Shown here in pieces: positions 1-8,026 of a stretch of DNA of 64,000 bases. The stretch lies in the NCBI RefSeq assembly GCF_035556095.1, contig NZ_DATMFT010000012.1, positions 62,001 to 126,000 on the forward strand, given 5' to 3'. Positions within the stretch are counted from its first letter, which is position 1. The number at the start of each line of letters is the position of its first letter. The notes below the pieces were generated by a model that made no database searches, had not been told where the DNA came from, and saw only the letters and a list, made by a program, of their open reading frames with translations. Source of the DNA: Parapedobacter sp035556095 (GTDB lineage Bacteria > Bacteroidota > Bacteroidia > Sphingobacteriales > Sphingobacteriaceae). Both the position numbers and the translations under genes were made by a program.

Positions 1-1426
1 AAATATGTTTACTTTTTGACGAAAGGCGCTCCTCGCAACCGAGCGACTCTACCGCCTGTACCAGCGTGAGCAACTGGATGGCAAGCACTTCATAGGCGTT
101 GTCGATGACGCGCTTCGTGAGCCATGCAGCATTCGCACCCATGCTTACGATATCCTGGTTGTCTTTATTATTGGGGATGCTGTGTGTATAGATGGGCGCG
201 GCCAGCGTCTGGTTTTCGGCCGTTGTTGATGTTGCCGTGAACTGTGCACCCTGCATGCCGAAATTGAGCCCCAGTTTGCCGAGGTTTACAAATGAAGGCA
301 ATATACCATTCAGTGATGAATTGAGCAGGTAGTTGAGCTGCCGTTCCATCAGCATGGTCAGTTTCGCGATGGCAATCCGGAGTGTGTCCATCTCAAAAGC
401 GATATAATCGCCATGGAAATTGCCGCCGTGATACACGCTAGCCGATGCCACATCGATGATGGGGTTGTCATTGGCGGAGTTAACCTCTTCAATCAGTGTG
501 ATGGTGCTGTGCTGTATGGCGTCCCAAATGGGGCCCAGAATCTGTGGCACGCAGCGGATGGAGTAGTACTCCTGAAGTTTATCCTTGAATATCGTTTCTT
601 CAACTTTGCGGTCGTACAGGTGTTCGGGGCGTTTTCTGATGAGCTTACTGTCGGCAATGATCTCACGCATGCGCGCAGCTACTTGGCGTTGGCCATCGTG
701 CCGTTTCGCTGCGTTGAGGATTTCGGAGAGGTGGTCATCGTAAGCACTCACCAGCTCATTCATTAGCGCGGAGCACGCGATCGACCAGTCCAGCAGCCGC
801 TTACCGTAAATTACATTCACAATACCGATACCCGTCATTGCGGAGGTGCCGTTGAGGAGAGCGAGGCCTTCCCGGATACGTACCTGCATGGGCTGTAAAC
901 GCTCGTTGGCAAATGCCTGGCTAGCTGGCACCTGTGTACCCCGATAAATGACGTTGCCCTCGCCGATCATATTCAATGCCAAATGCGCCAGTTGCACCAG
1001 ATCGCCACTGGCTCCCACACCACCGTGCTGGAAGATTACCGGCAGGATATCCCGGTTCAGCATTTCTTTCATCAGCTCCACTACGCTGGGATGTACACCC
1101 GAGAAACCCAATGAAAGGGTATGCAACCGGGCCAACAAAATGGATTTGGCATAGCAGGGGGGCATGACGTCGCCCATACCCGCGGCGTGGCTCCGTATCA
1201 GGTTGTATTGCAACTGTATTTGGTCGGCTTCTGCAATGCGATATTGGGCCATCGGCCCGAATCCGGTATTTACCCCATAAATGATTTTATCTTTGGCAAA
1301 ATCGCGCAGGAAGTTGTGGCTTTGGTTTATTTTGTCCGATGTGCTGCCGGATAGTTTGATTTTCTCATCATCAAAAAGTACCGCGTAAAAATCGGCCAAC
1401 GCAATCGGGTTCGTTAGTTCTATCAT
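1..1426 (-). CDS. Tyrosine ammonia-lyase of the flexirubin type (3' end outside window)
   Basis: MIO-dependent aromatic amino acid lyase; the first ~475 residues are present and the frame is still open at base 1, so roughly the last 30 residues are missing. The MIO triad Ala-Ser-Gly is at residues 139-141 inside GGVGASGDLVQLAHLAL, where HutH has it. The YGVNTGFGPMAQYRI block and the NLIRSHAAG selectivity loop closely resemble, from memory, the Flavobacterium johnsoniae enzyme known as a tyrosine ammonia-lyase, rather than canonical HutH. It would convert tyrosine to 4-coumarate, the starter of flexirubin pigments. The ATG at 1426 lies 32 nt below a TAAGTTTG promoter box. The neighbouring halogenase-like, acyltransferase and ligase genes support a pigment role. 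Histidine ammonia-lyase is the main alternative; no hutU, hutI or hutG gene is visible. Confidence 0.88.
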   Translation of the reverse strand, partial: MIELTNPIALADFYAVLFDDEKIKLSGSTSDKINQSHNFLRDFAKDKIIYGVNTGFGPMAQYRIAEADQIQLQYNLIRSHAAGMGDVMPPCYAKSILLARLHTLSLGFSGVHPSVVELMKEMLNRDILPVIFQHGGVGASGDLVQLAHLALNMIGEGNVIYRGTQVPASQAFANERLQPMQVRIREGLALLNGTSAMTGIGIVNVIYGKRLLDWSIACSALMNELVSAYDDHLSEILNAAKRHDGQRQVAARMREIIADSKLIRKRPEHLYDRKVEETIFKDKLQEYYSIRCVPQILGPIWDAIQHSTITLIEEVNSANDNPIIDVASASVYHGGNFHGDYIAFEMDTLRIAIAKLTMLMERQLNYLLNSSLNGILPSFVNLGKLGLNFGMQGAQFTATSTTAENQTLAAPIYTHSIPNNKDNQDIVSMGANAAWLTKRVIDNAYEVLAIQLLTLVQAVESLGCEERLSSKSKHI

Positions 1427-1458
1427 TTAGTCGGAAGTGCATACTATTAAAGCGGTTG

Positions 1459-1504
1459 CAAACTTAGATAAACTTGCTTTTATATGCAAGTTTGTCTAAG
1501 TTTG
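1459..1504. promoter_or_regulatory. Palindromic divergent promoter for the lyase and flavoprotein genes
   Basis: Two 19-bp arms (1459-1477 and 1486-1504) are inverted repeats with one mismatch around an 8-nt centre. Each strand carries a Bacteroidota promoter: plus TTG 1474-1476, 20-nt spacer, TAAGTTTG 1497-1504; minus TTG 1489-1487, 20-nt spacer, TAAGTTTG 1466-1459. The two are exactly symmetric about 1481.5. The start codons follow 26 and 32 nt after the -7 boxes. Confidence 0.85.
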
Positions 1505-1530
1505 GGCGGTCCATACACCATTTTATTAAT

Positions 1531-2754
1531 ATGATTTCAGAACACGTTGATGTCTTAGTGATCGGAGCAGGGCCATCGGGTGCCGTAGCTGCATCTATAT
1601 TACACAAGCAGGGAGTCAAAATAAAGGTCATCGAGCGGGAGCACTTCCCCCGGTTTGTCATCGGCGAGAGCTTAATCCCCCGATGCATGGACCACTTTGA
1701 CGAAGCCGGGTTTGTAGAAGCGGTAGAAGCCAAGGGGTTTGAGCGCAAATACGGCGCCCGCTTCCTGCGGGGCGACGAGGTGTGCTGGTTCGATTTCAGC
1801 CAGAAATTTTCAGCCGGATGGGATTGGACCTGGCAGCTTCCGCGGGCGGAGTTTGATAAAACCCTCACCGACGTGCTGCTGGAAAGGGGAGTGGATATCG
1901 CTTTCGGGACCACGGTCGAAAATGTGGTTTTCCACGGTACCGACTCGGTAACGGCGGTGCGCGACGAAAACGGCGGGCAGCGCGAAATCCATGCACGGTT
2001 CCTGATCGATTGCAGTGGCTACGGCCGCGTGCTGCCGCGCTTGCTAGATCTGGACGAACCGTCTAAGTTCCCGCCCATGGCGGCCACGTTTGTGCACGTA
2101 GAGGATGCCCGGCGCCCCTCGGGCGAGGAGGGCACGTTGATCACCTTCGATGTGCTGGAGCAAAAAGTATGGTTTTGGGTCATCCCTTTTTCAAATGGAC
2201 AGTCGTCGCTGGGCTTGGTTTGTCCGAAAGAGCATTTGGAGGCTATCCAGCAGGCGAATCCCACAGAAACGTTCAGGCACATTATCAACCAGTCCGACTA
2301 TTACAGGCGGCGGTTTGAAGGCATCGATTTCCTTTTCGAGCCCAAGCAAATCGTTGCTTATACCAAAGCATCGAAGAAACTATACGGCGATGGTTTTGCC
2401 ATTACCGGCAACAGCGCCGAATTTCTGGACCCGGTCTTTTCGTCCGGAGTGTGTTTCGCTACGGAGTCGGGGTCGAAGGCCGCTAAGCTGGCCATCCGGC
2501 AACTGCAGGGCCACGTAGTAGACTGGCAGCAGGAGTACGAGGAGCACATGCTCTGGGGAGTAAGTGTATTCCGTTCGTACATACGCGATTGGTACTCGGG
2601 CGATCTGCAGAAGTTCTTTTTCCACAAAGAAGTCAACGAAGAAGTGCGCCGTAAGGTGTGTTCTGTATTGGCGGGGTATGTATGGGATAAGGATAATCCG
2701 TTCGTCACGAAGCATGACCGCGCAGTACGGGCCGTGACGCATTTATTGCCTTAA
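1531..2754 (+). CDS. FAD-dependent oxidoreductase, flavin-dependent halogenase-like
   Basis: Flavoprotein of about 407 residues. The N-terminal FAD-binding motif is VLVIGAGPSGAVAAS followed by an acidic strand end (IERE). GESLIPRCMDHF is the loop typical of tryptophan-halogenase-like proteins. The halogenase signature WxWxIP is present as W214-F-W216-V-I-P219, and a second flavin motif (AITGNSAEFLDPVFSSGV) lies near residue 300. Proteins of this family sit in flexirubin clusters, where they chlorinate or hydroxylate the aryl head group. I chose the ATG at 1531 because an upstream in-frame TTG at 1474 falls inside the promoter. Whether it halogenates or only oxidises cannot be decided here. 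Confidence 0.8.
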   Translation: MISEHVDVLVIGAGPSGAVAASILHKQGVKIKVIEREHFPRFVIGESLIPRCMDHFDEAGFVEAVEAKGFERKYGARFLRGDEVCWFDFSQKFSAGWDWTWQLPRAEFDKTLTDVLLERGVDIAFGTTVENVVFHGTDSVTAVRDENGGQREIHARFLIDCSGYGRVLPRLLDLDEPSKFPPMAATFVHVEDARRPSGEEGTLITFDVLEQKVWFWVIPFSNGQSSLGLVCPKEHLEAIQQANPTETFRHIINQSDYYRRRFEGIDFLFEPKQIVAYTKASKKLYGDGFAITGNSAEFLDPVFSSGVCFATESGSKAAKLAIRQLQGHVVDWQQEYEEHMLWGVSVFRSYIRDWYSGDLQKFFFHKEVNEEVRRKVCSVLAGYVWDKDNPFVTKHDRAVRAVTHLLP

Positions 2755-2759
2755 TTGGC

Positions 2760-2862
2760 GAACTGGTGAGTACGTGGGCTTGTCCGGTTGTTGGCTTGTG
2801 AACGAGCGATTCACCAGTTCAACGATTCACGAGTTCGCGTACCCACTCGCTCACAAGTTCAC
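2760..2862. repeat. Intergenic element of nested inverted and direct repeats
   Basis: The 108-nt gap between the flavoprotein and the C45 gene is filled with repeats. GAACTGGTGA (2760-2769) is an exact inverted copy of TCACCAGTTC (2811-2820). The degenerate unit TTCACNAGTTC recurs at 2810-2820 and 2826-2836, and as CTCACAAGTTC at 2850-2860. GTACGTGGG (2770-2778) partly inverts CGTACCCAC (2838-2846). The element runs up to the next ATG and could fold into a multi-arm RNA. Its function is unknown. Confidence 0.55.
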
Positions 2863-4527
2863 ATGAGAAGAAGTCTACGTTTGATATGCTATCTGGCGCT
2901 ATGTAGTACGTCCTGTGCAGGCATCCGGCACGCTCCACCAATCGCCAACTACAATAACCATGTCGGCGACCGGGTAGAAGTTTCGCCAGACAGCTATGCC
3001 TTGCCGAACGGCCTTCTCCGAAAAAATAGTCACGGCATATGGGAACTTTACGTGGCAGGCGATCCGTTGGAGCGTGGGCTGGCAAGTGGCGTGCTTACCG
3101 AAGAGCTGCTCAGACGGCAAGAAGCTGCTTTTGTTGCACAGGTGCAGAAGCTGGTGCCGGCGCGGTTGCACCAATGGCTGCTACGGGGCTTCCTCAAGCA
3201 TTTTGCCCGACGGCTTCCGAACCACATCCCTCCGGCTTACCTGGCTGAGATTTACGGATTGTCGCGCTCCGCCTCGGACACGTTTAATTTCATCGCACCG
3301 CCTTACCCACGGCTGCTATACTTCCATGCCGCACATGACATCGGCCATGCGCTGCAGGACCTGGCCCTGGTGGGATGCACGTCGTTTGCCGCGTGGGGCA
3401 ACCACACGGCCGACGGGAAATTGCTGATTGGTCGCAACTTCGATTTTTATGCCGGCGATGCTTTTTCGGAAGAAAAAGTAATCGCCTTCATCAAGCCCGA
3501 CCGGGGATACAAGCACGCCATGGTGACCTGGGCGGGCATGGTGGGTGCTGTATCCGGTATGAACGAAAAAGGGCTCACCGTCACCATCAACGCGGGTAAA
3601 TCGGCTATCCCTTATACTGCCAAAATGCCTGTTTCACTGCTTACGCGCGAAATCCTACAGCATGCCAGTACGATTGACGAAGCCATCTACATCGCCCGCC
3701 AGCGGGAAGTTTTCGTGTCTGAATCCATCATGGTAGGAAGCGCTGCCGATGGCAAAGCCATACTTATTGAAGTGTCGCCCCACAAGATGGGCATTTATGA
3801 GGTGCCCAATGCCACCAATGTATTGATATGTGCCAACCATTTCCAGAGCGAGCCCTACCGTTCGGACAAGCGCAACCTGCGGCAGCTTGATGAAAGTCAT
3901 TCGAAATATCGCTTTGACCGGATGAGCGAATTGATTGCATCCACCGCTAAGCTGACGCCGACTGCCGCCGCCGCCATGCTGCGCAACATGGAAGGGATCG
4001 ATGATACCAATTTGGGGTACGGTAATGAAAAAGCAATTAATCAGTTGCTTGCGCATCATGCCGTTATCTTCCAGCCCGAGGACCGGCGCATGTGGGTGGC
4101 TGCGGCACCCTACCAGTTGGGAGCGTTTGTAGCTTACGATCTGGATGACGTATTCGAGCGATTGGCCGCGCTGGATGCCAATGCGATGTTGGCTGTCGAT
4201 TCATTAACGATCCCTGCCGACCCGTTTGCCCGGTCGGCTGATTTTGTGAATTATGAAAAATTCCGCGTACGGATGCGTAACTTGGAAGCCGCCATCGAAG
4301 CGGGCACCACGGTATCGGACGCGGAGCTACGTGACCTGCAACAGCTCAATCCGGCGTTTTGGAAAGCTAATTTTCTAATCGGCGAATATTATCGGGGAGA
4401 GCGCCGATACGCCGACGCCCTACACCACTACCGGTTGGCTACCGGCAAAGAAGTGACGACCAAGCTGGATAGTGTGTTGATACAGAAACGGATTATGAAA
4501 TGTAAACGAATGATTGAGCGAAAATGA
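2863..4527 (+). CDS. C45-family autoproteolytic acyltransferase/hydrolase lipoprotein
   Basis: Ntn-hydrolase of the acyl-CoA:6-aminopenicillanic acid acyltransferase (peptidase C45) family, about 554 residues. The N-terminus is a lipoprotein signal (LICYLALCSTSC, lipobox STSC), so it is anchored in an envelope membrane. The core begins at GCTSFAAWG; Cys172 is the expected nucleophile exposed by self-cleavage. It is followed by GRNFDFY and the GMNEKGLTVTINAG strand typical of the fold. The C-terminal ~100 residues look helical and TPR-like. The ATG at 2863 is preferred because the upstream part of the frame is the repeat element. Its stop overlaps the ligase start as ATGA, indicating coupling. 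A role in acyl transfer during pigment assembly is inferred from the neighbours only. Confidence 0.8.
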   Translation: MRRSLRLICYLALCSTSCAGIRHAPPIANYNNHVGDRVEVSPDSYALPNGLLRKNSHGIWELYVAGDPLERGLASGVLTEELLRRQEAAFVAQVQKLVPARLHQWLLRGFLKHFARRLPNHIPPAYLAEIYGLSRSASDTFNFIAPPYPRLLYFHAAHDIGHALQDLALVGCTSFAAWGNHTADGKLLIGRNFDFYAGDAFSEEKVIAFIKPDRGYKHAMVTWAGMVGAVSGMNEKGLTVTINAGKSAIPYTAKMPVSLLTREILQHASTIDEAIYIARQREVFVSESIMVGSAADGKAILIEVSPHKMGIYEVPNATNVLICANHFQSEPYRSDKRNLRQLDESHSKYRFDRMSELIASTAKLTPTAAAAMLRNMEGIDDTNLGYGNEKAINQLLAHHAVIFQPEDRRMWVAAAPYQLGAFVAYDLDDVFERLAALDANAMLAVDSLTIPADPFARSADFVNYEKFRVRMRNLEAAIEAGTTVSDAELRDLQQLNPAFWKANFLIGEYYRGERRYADALHHYRLATGKEVTTKLDSVLIQKRIMKCKRMIERK

Positions 4528-5825
4528 ATGCAATTCCTCCGATAGAACAAGCGTCCCGCGAAGCCATCAACCAGTTTCAGGCCGAAAAATTATACCAGCT
4601 TTTGAGGTATCTCCAAAACCATTCCGCCTATTACCAACAAGTATTCCAAGCGCATGGCATCGATATACAAGCGGTACGCACGTTGGAAAGCCTGGCCCAC
4701 TTACCGTTCACAACGAAAGAACAGCTTCAACAGGAAAACATGGCGTTCCGTTGTGTACCTACCGCACAGACCGCCGATTACGTCACCACGTCGGGCACAT
4801 CGGGCGACCCTGTGCTGTTGGCACTTACAGACAAGGACCTCGATCGACTCGCATACAACGAATCGTTGTCTTACCAGTGCATGGAAATGGCTGCCGGGCA
4901 GGCTGTGCAGCTCACGACCACCCTCGACCGCCGTTTTATGGCTGGGTTAGCCTATTTCTTGGGTGCCCGCAGGGCCGGTATCGGCGTGGTGCGGGTCGGG
5001 TCGGGCGTGCCGGAGCTGCAATGGGGCACTGTTGAGCGCATACAGCCCGATGCCTTGGTGTGCGTGCCGTCGTTTTTGCTCAAAATGGTCGAATTTGCCG
5101 AAGCCAACGGCATCGACTATCGGCAAAGTAGCGTAAAAAAGGTGCTCTGTATTGGCGAGCCCATCCGAAACCCGGATTTTTCGCTCAACGCACTAGCCAG
5201 CCGCATCAGCAGTAAATGGGATATCCAGCTTTTTTCTACCTATGCCTCTACCGAGATGGCCACAGCCTTCACGGAGTGTGCCCATGGAGTAGGCGGACAC
5301 CACCACCCGGAGCTCATCATTACCGAGTTTGTGGATGAAGAAGGCCAGCCGGTGGCTGAAGGTGAGCCGGGTGAATTGGTGGTGACCACATTGGGGGTAG
5401 AGGGCATGCCTTTGCTCCGTTTCAAAACCGGCGACATCGTGCAACCCCATTTTGCTCCCTGTGCTTGTGGGCGTACCACCATGCGGCTTGGCCCTGTCAT
5501 AGGCCGTAAAAACCAGATGGTTAAATACAAAGGAACCACATTATATCCACCCGCGTTGTTCGATTTGCTGAACGACATCGAAGAAATCGTGAATTATGTG
5601 ATTGAAATCGCTTCCGATGAATTCGGTGAAGACGAAATTACGGTAAAAGTTGGCACCGGCACGGCATCTGATGAGCTGCTGTTGAAAATCAAGGACCGGT
5701 TCCGTGCAAAACTGCGGGTAAGCCCCAACATTACTTTTGCACCCATCGAAGAAATAAACCGCAGCAAGTTCCCGGAAAACTCACGAAAAAGCATTACCCT
5801 GTTCGATCACCGCAGGCCACGTTGA
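4524..5825 (+). CDS. Phenylacetate-CoA ligase-like acyl-activating enzyme
   Basis: ANL-superfamily adenylating enzyme of 433 residues, the size of PaaK-type ligases. The phosphate loop is TTSGTSGDPVLLALT (about residues 90-104). The adenine-binding region is STYASTEMATAF, the ribose-binding Asp is in RFKTGDIV, and the C-terminal hinge is GRKNQMVKYKG, ending in a small PaaK-like domain. It probably activates an aryl or acyl acid as an adenylate for transfer to CoA or a carrier protein; 4-coumarate from the adjacent lyase is an attractive substrate but is inferred. It overlaps the C45 gene by four bases and is the last gene of the plus-strand pigment operon. Confidence 0.82.
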   Translation: MNAIPPIEQASREAINQFQAEKLYQLLRYLQNHSAYYQQVFQAHGIDIQAVRTLESLAHLPFTTKEQLQQENMAFRCVPTAQTADYVTTSGTSGDPVLLALTDKDLDRLAYNESLSYQCMEMAAGQAVQLTTTLDRRFMAGLAYFLGARRAGIGVVRVGSGVPELQWGTVERIQPDALVCVPSFLLKMVEFAEANGIDYRQSSVKKVLCIGEPIRNPDFSLNALASRISSKWDIQLFSTYASTEMATAFTECAHGVGGHHHPELIITEFVDEEGQPVAEGEPGELVVTTLGVEGMPLLRFKTGDIVQPHFAPCACGRTTMRLGPVIGRKNQMVKYKGTTLYPPALFDLLNDIEEIVNYVIEIASDEFGEDEITVKVGTGTASDELLLKIKDRFRAKLRVSPNITFAPIEEINRSKFPENSRKSITLFDHRRPR

Positions 5826-5975
5826 GCGACCAATCTTTATAAGCAGCCTGCTCACATGATAGAATTCAGTTAATGTTCGTAACTTAGCTCAATACGCTGC
5901 GGAGTGGGATAGGAAAAGTAAATTTAAATTTTGATATTCGATAGGCCGTCGCCCAAGATGAAAGATTACGCTAAC

Positions 5976-6548
5976 ATGTCGGATACCTCGTTGATTGAGC
6001 GGCTAAAGCAGGACGATGAGACGGCTATGGGCGAACTGTTTGAGCGGTATTGGAAAAAATTGTTTGTGGTGGCGCTCAACCGGGTGAAAATAGCTGAATC
6101 TGCCGAAGAGTGCGTACTTGATGTGTTTACCTCGCTATGGAATCGTCGAGACAATCTGGTACTCTCGCACAGCCTCGGTACCTATCTGGCAGTAGCCATA
6201 AAATACCGCGCACTCAGGGAGCTGGCCAATGAGCACCGTCGGGTCGCTACTGCACCGCTGGATGATTTCGATGAAAACCCACTCGTACCCAGCACCATGT
6301 CGGCCGATGATCATATCCTTGAAAAAGAACTGCTTGCAGCGATTGAGAATGCCGTGGAACAGCTGCCCGAAAAATGTAAACTCGTTTATCGGATGAGCGC
6401 AGAAAAAGGACTAACCTACCAAGAGATAGCAACGAAATTGGATATCTCAGAAAAAACCGTGCAAGCCCACCTCACCAAGGCAAAGAAGGACTTACGGGGT
6501 ATACTGCGAAGACAGTTTCCCCTGTTTCTCATCGTCTTCTTGCTTTAA
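5976..6548 (+). CDS. ECF RNA polymerase sigma factor (FecI-like)
   Basis: Extracytoplasmic-function sigma-70 factor of about 190 residues. Region 2 is LIERLKQDDETAMGELFERYW through DVFTSLWNRRDNL. Region 4 near the C-terminus is LPEKCKLVYRMSAEKGLTYQEIA with the helix-turn-helix LDISEKTVQAHLTKAKKDL. The start at MSDTSLIERL fits the family; ATGs at 5931 and 5958 would only add a non-conserved leader. The order sigma factor, FecR, TonB receptor with STN domain is the classic trans-envelope signalling unit, so it should drive the SusC/SusD operon behind it when ligand occupies the receptor. The C-terminal tail is unusually hydrophobic (FPLFLIVFLL). Confidence 0.92.
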   Translation: MSDTSLIERLKQDDETAMGELFERYWKKLFVVALNRVKIAESAEECVLDVFTSLWNRRDNLVLSHSLGTYLAVAIKYRALRELANEHRRVATAPLDDFDENPLVPSTMSADDHILEKELLAAIENAVEQLPEKCKLVYRMSAEKGLTYQEIATKLDISEKTVQAHLTKAKKDLRGILRRQFPLFLIVFLL

Positions 6549-6673
6549 CCAATCGCTGATACTTATTTTTACCTGTTGATAAACAGCGATTTGCCGTATA
6601 AATAAAATATTTTCCATTAGCGACTAAGGTTGGTTGCCGTTTTTGGTAACTATATAAGTATAGCACAACCAAT

Positions 6674-7870
6674 ATGGACAAGAAACCCACCAGGGAATAT
6701 ATCAGGGAGTTGGCCAATAAATGGGAACGGGGTGTCCTCACCAGCGAGGAGAAATCTGTATTGAACCAATGGTACCAAAGCCATGATGATGGGGAGGCCG
6801 AACTGCCGGCGGGTTATGATTCGGAAAATGTGATCAAACAGCGGCTGTTAAACCAACTGATGCGGTACATGGGTGGAGGCCGGGCTGAGATAAAATCATT
6901 CAAACCTGCCATAAAGAGATGGGTAGCAGCGGCCTCAATTATATTGTTGCTGGGCACAGCGCTATATTTCTATTCCATCAAGCAGATTCCCACCACTGTT
7001 CAGCTCGTTACACTTACTGATGTGCATCCGGGTCAAAACAGGGCGCAGCTTATGTTTGACGATGGGCAAGTATGGGAGCTGAATGGCGAGAAGGAGGGCA
7101 TTGTAACCGGAGAAGCGGTCACTTATCTGGACGGGAGCAACGTAGTCGGTGATATTCGGGCAACTGCAGATTCAACTCCAAAATCGCATTACAGCGGAAA
7201 CCTTTCATTGCGTACGCCACGCGGCGGGCAATATTCGGTAACGCTTTCGGATGGAACGGTGGTAAGATTGAATGCGGCCAGTTCCCTCAAATACCCCAGC
7301 CGATTCGGCAATACGAATCGCACCGTGGAGCTGAGCGGTGAAGCATACTTTGACGTATCGACAGACCGGGAAAGACCCTTTTTGGTAAAAACGGGACAAC
7401 AGGTTATTGAGGTGGTGGGTACCAGCTTTAACGTGTCAAATTACAGCGAAGAACCCTATATGCAGGCAACATTGGTGGAGGGTGCCATCAAGATATCTAC
7501 GGAAGGGAATTCAAAAACTGAAACATTACACCCTGGCCAGCACGTACGGGTGAATAAAGGGGGAAGCGAGATGGTAGTTGGAGATGCCGACTTAAAGACA
7601 GCGTTGGGTTGGATACACGGCCAACTGTTATTTAAGGATGCGACTATCGACGACATTATGCGGCAGGTGTCGCGATGGTATGACGTAGAAATCCATTATA
7701 CGTATAACCCCACCGATGAACAGTACGTAGGTGGAATATCCCGCAGTTCTTCGCTGGTGACCCTGCTGAACATACTGAAAGACAGTGGTATCCGATATCG
7801 GTTGGAGCAGGTGGGCGACCAAAAACGGCTGATTCTGCTTTCACCGCAACCAAATGATACACCTAATTAA
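6674..7870 (+). CDS. FecR-family anti-sigma factor
   Basis: Inner-membrane sigma regulator of 398 residues. A cytoplasmic N-terminal region (residues 1-80) would hold the sigma factor. A single membrane helix (WVAAASIILLLGTALYFY, about 83-100) follows. The periplasmic FecR domain includes LRTPRGGQYSVTLSDGTVV and VELSGEAYFDVSTD (about 178-235). The C-terminal DUF4974 domain (about 305-385) includes ATIDDIMRQVSRWYDVEIHY. It lies 125 nt after the sigma gene and ahead of the cognate receptor, whose STN domain should contact this C-terminal domain. It is full length, with no frameshift. Confidence 0.93.
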   Translation: MDKKPTREYIRELANKWERGVLTSEEKSVLNQWYQSHDDGEAELPAGYDSENVIKQRLLNQLMRYMGGGRAEIKSFKPAIKRWVAAASIILLLGTALYFYSIKQIPTTVQLVTLTDVHPGQNRAQLMFDDGQVWELNGEKEGIVTGEAVTYLDGSNVVGDIRATADSTPKSHYSGNLSLRTPRGGQYSVTLSDGTVVRLNAASSLKYPSRFGNTNRTVELSGEAYFDVSTDRERPFLVKTGQQVIEVVGTSFNVSNYSEEPYMQATLVEGAIKISTEGNSKTETLHPGQHVRVNKGGSEMVVGDADLKTALGWIHGQLLFKDATIDDIMRQVSRWYDVEIHYTYNPTDEQYVGGISRSSSLVTLLNILKDSGIRYRLEQVGDQKRLILLSPQPNDTPN

Positions 7871-7989
7871 TGAATAAAAATAAGGAGGATTATGACCTGA
7901 CGAATTACATCCGACAAAAATGGATAGAAAAAACCGGTAGCGCATTCGACCTCACTACCGGCGAATTGGAAATCTGTCTATCCGCGTAG
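7870..7989 (+). CDS. Possible 39-residue coupled small protein
   Basis: A short open frame whose ATG shares its first base with the last base of the FecR stop (TAATG), the arrangement used for translational coupling. The predicted peptide starts MNKNKEDYDLTNYIRQKW and ends in LEICLSA; it is charged and has no membrane helix. AGGAGG lies only within the frame, not before the ATG. I do not recognise it. It may be a genuine small protein, a relic of a second FecR N-terminus, or chance. Confidence 0.3.
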   Translation: MNKNKEDYDLTNYIRQKWIEKTGSAFDLTTGELEICLSA

Positions 7990-8026
7990 ATAAACTTGAT
8001 TATTCAACCAATTATTTTACAATAAT

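Noticed and set aside
413..766. Plus-strand frame of 117 codons at the left edge
   Set aside because: It lies antisense to the lyase gene, whose minus-strand frame is open across the region and carries the MIO motif. The plus frame has no family features.
5871..5888. TAACTTAG as a promoter for the sigma factor
   Set aside because: One base off the -7 consensus and no TTG near 20 nt upstream.
6551..6591. AATCGCTG/CAGCGATT inverted repeat after the sigma factor gene
   Set aside because: Only 8 bp with a ~25-nt loop and no following T-run. It could arise by chance in an AT-rich gap, and the sigma and anti-sigma genes are expected to be co-transcribed.
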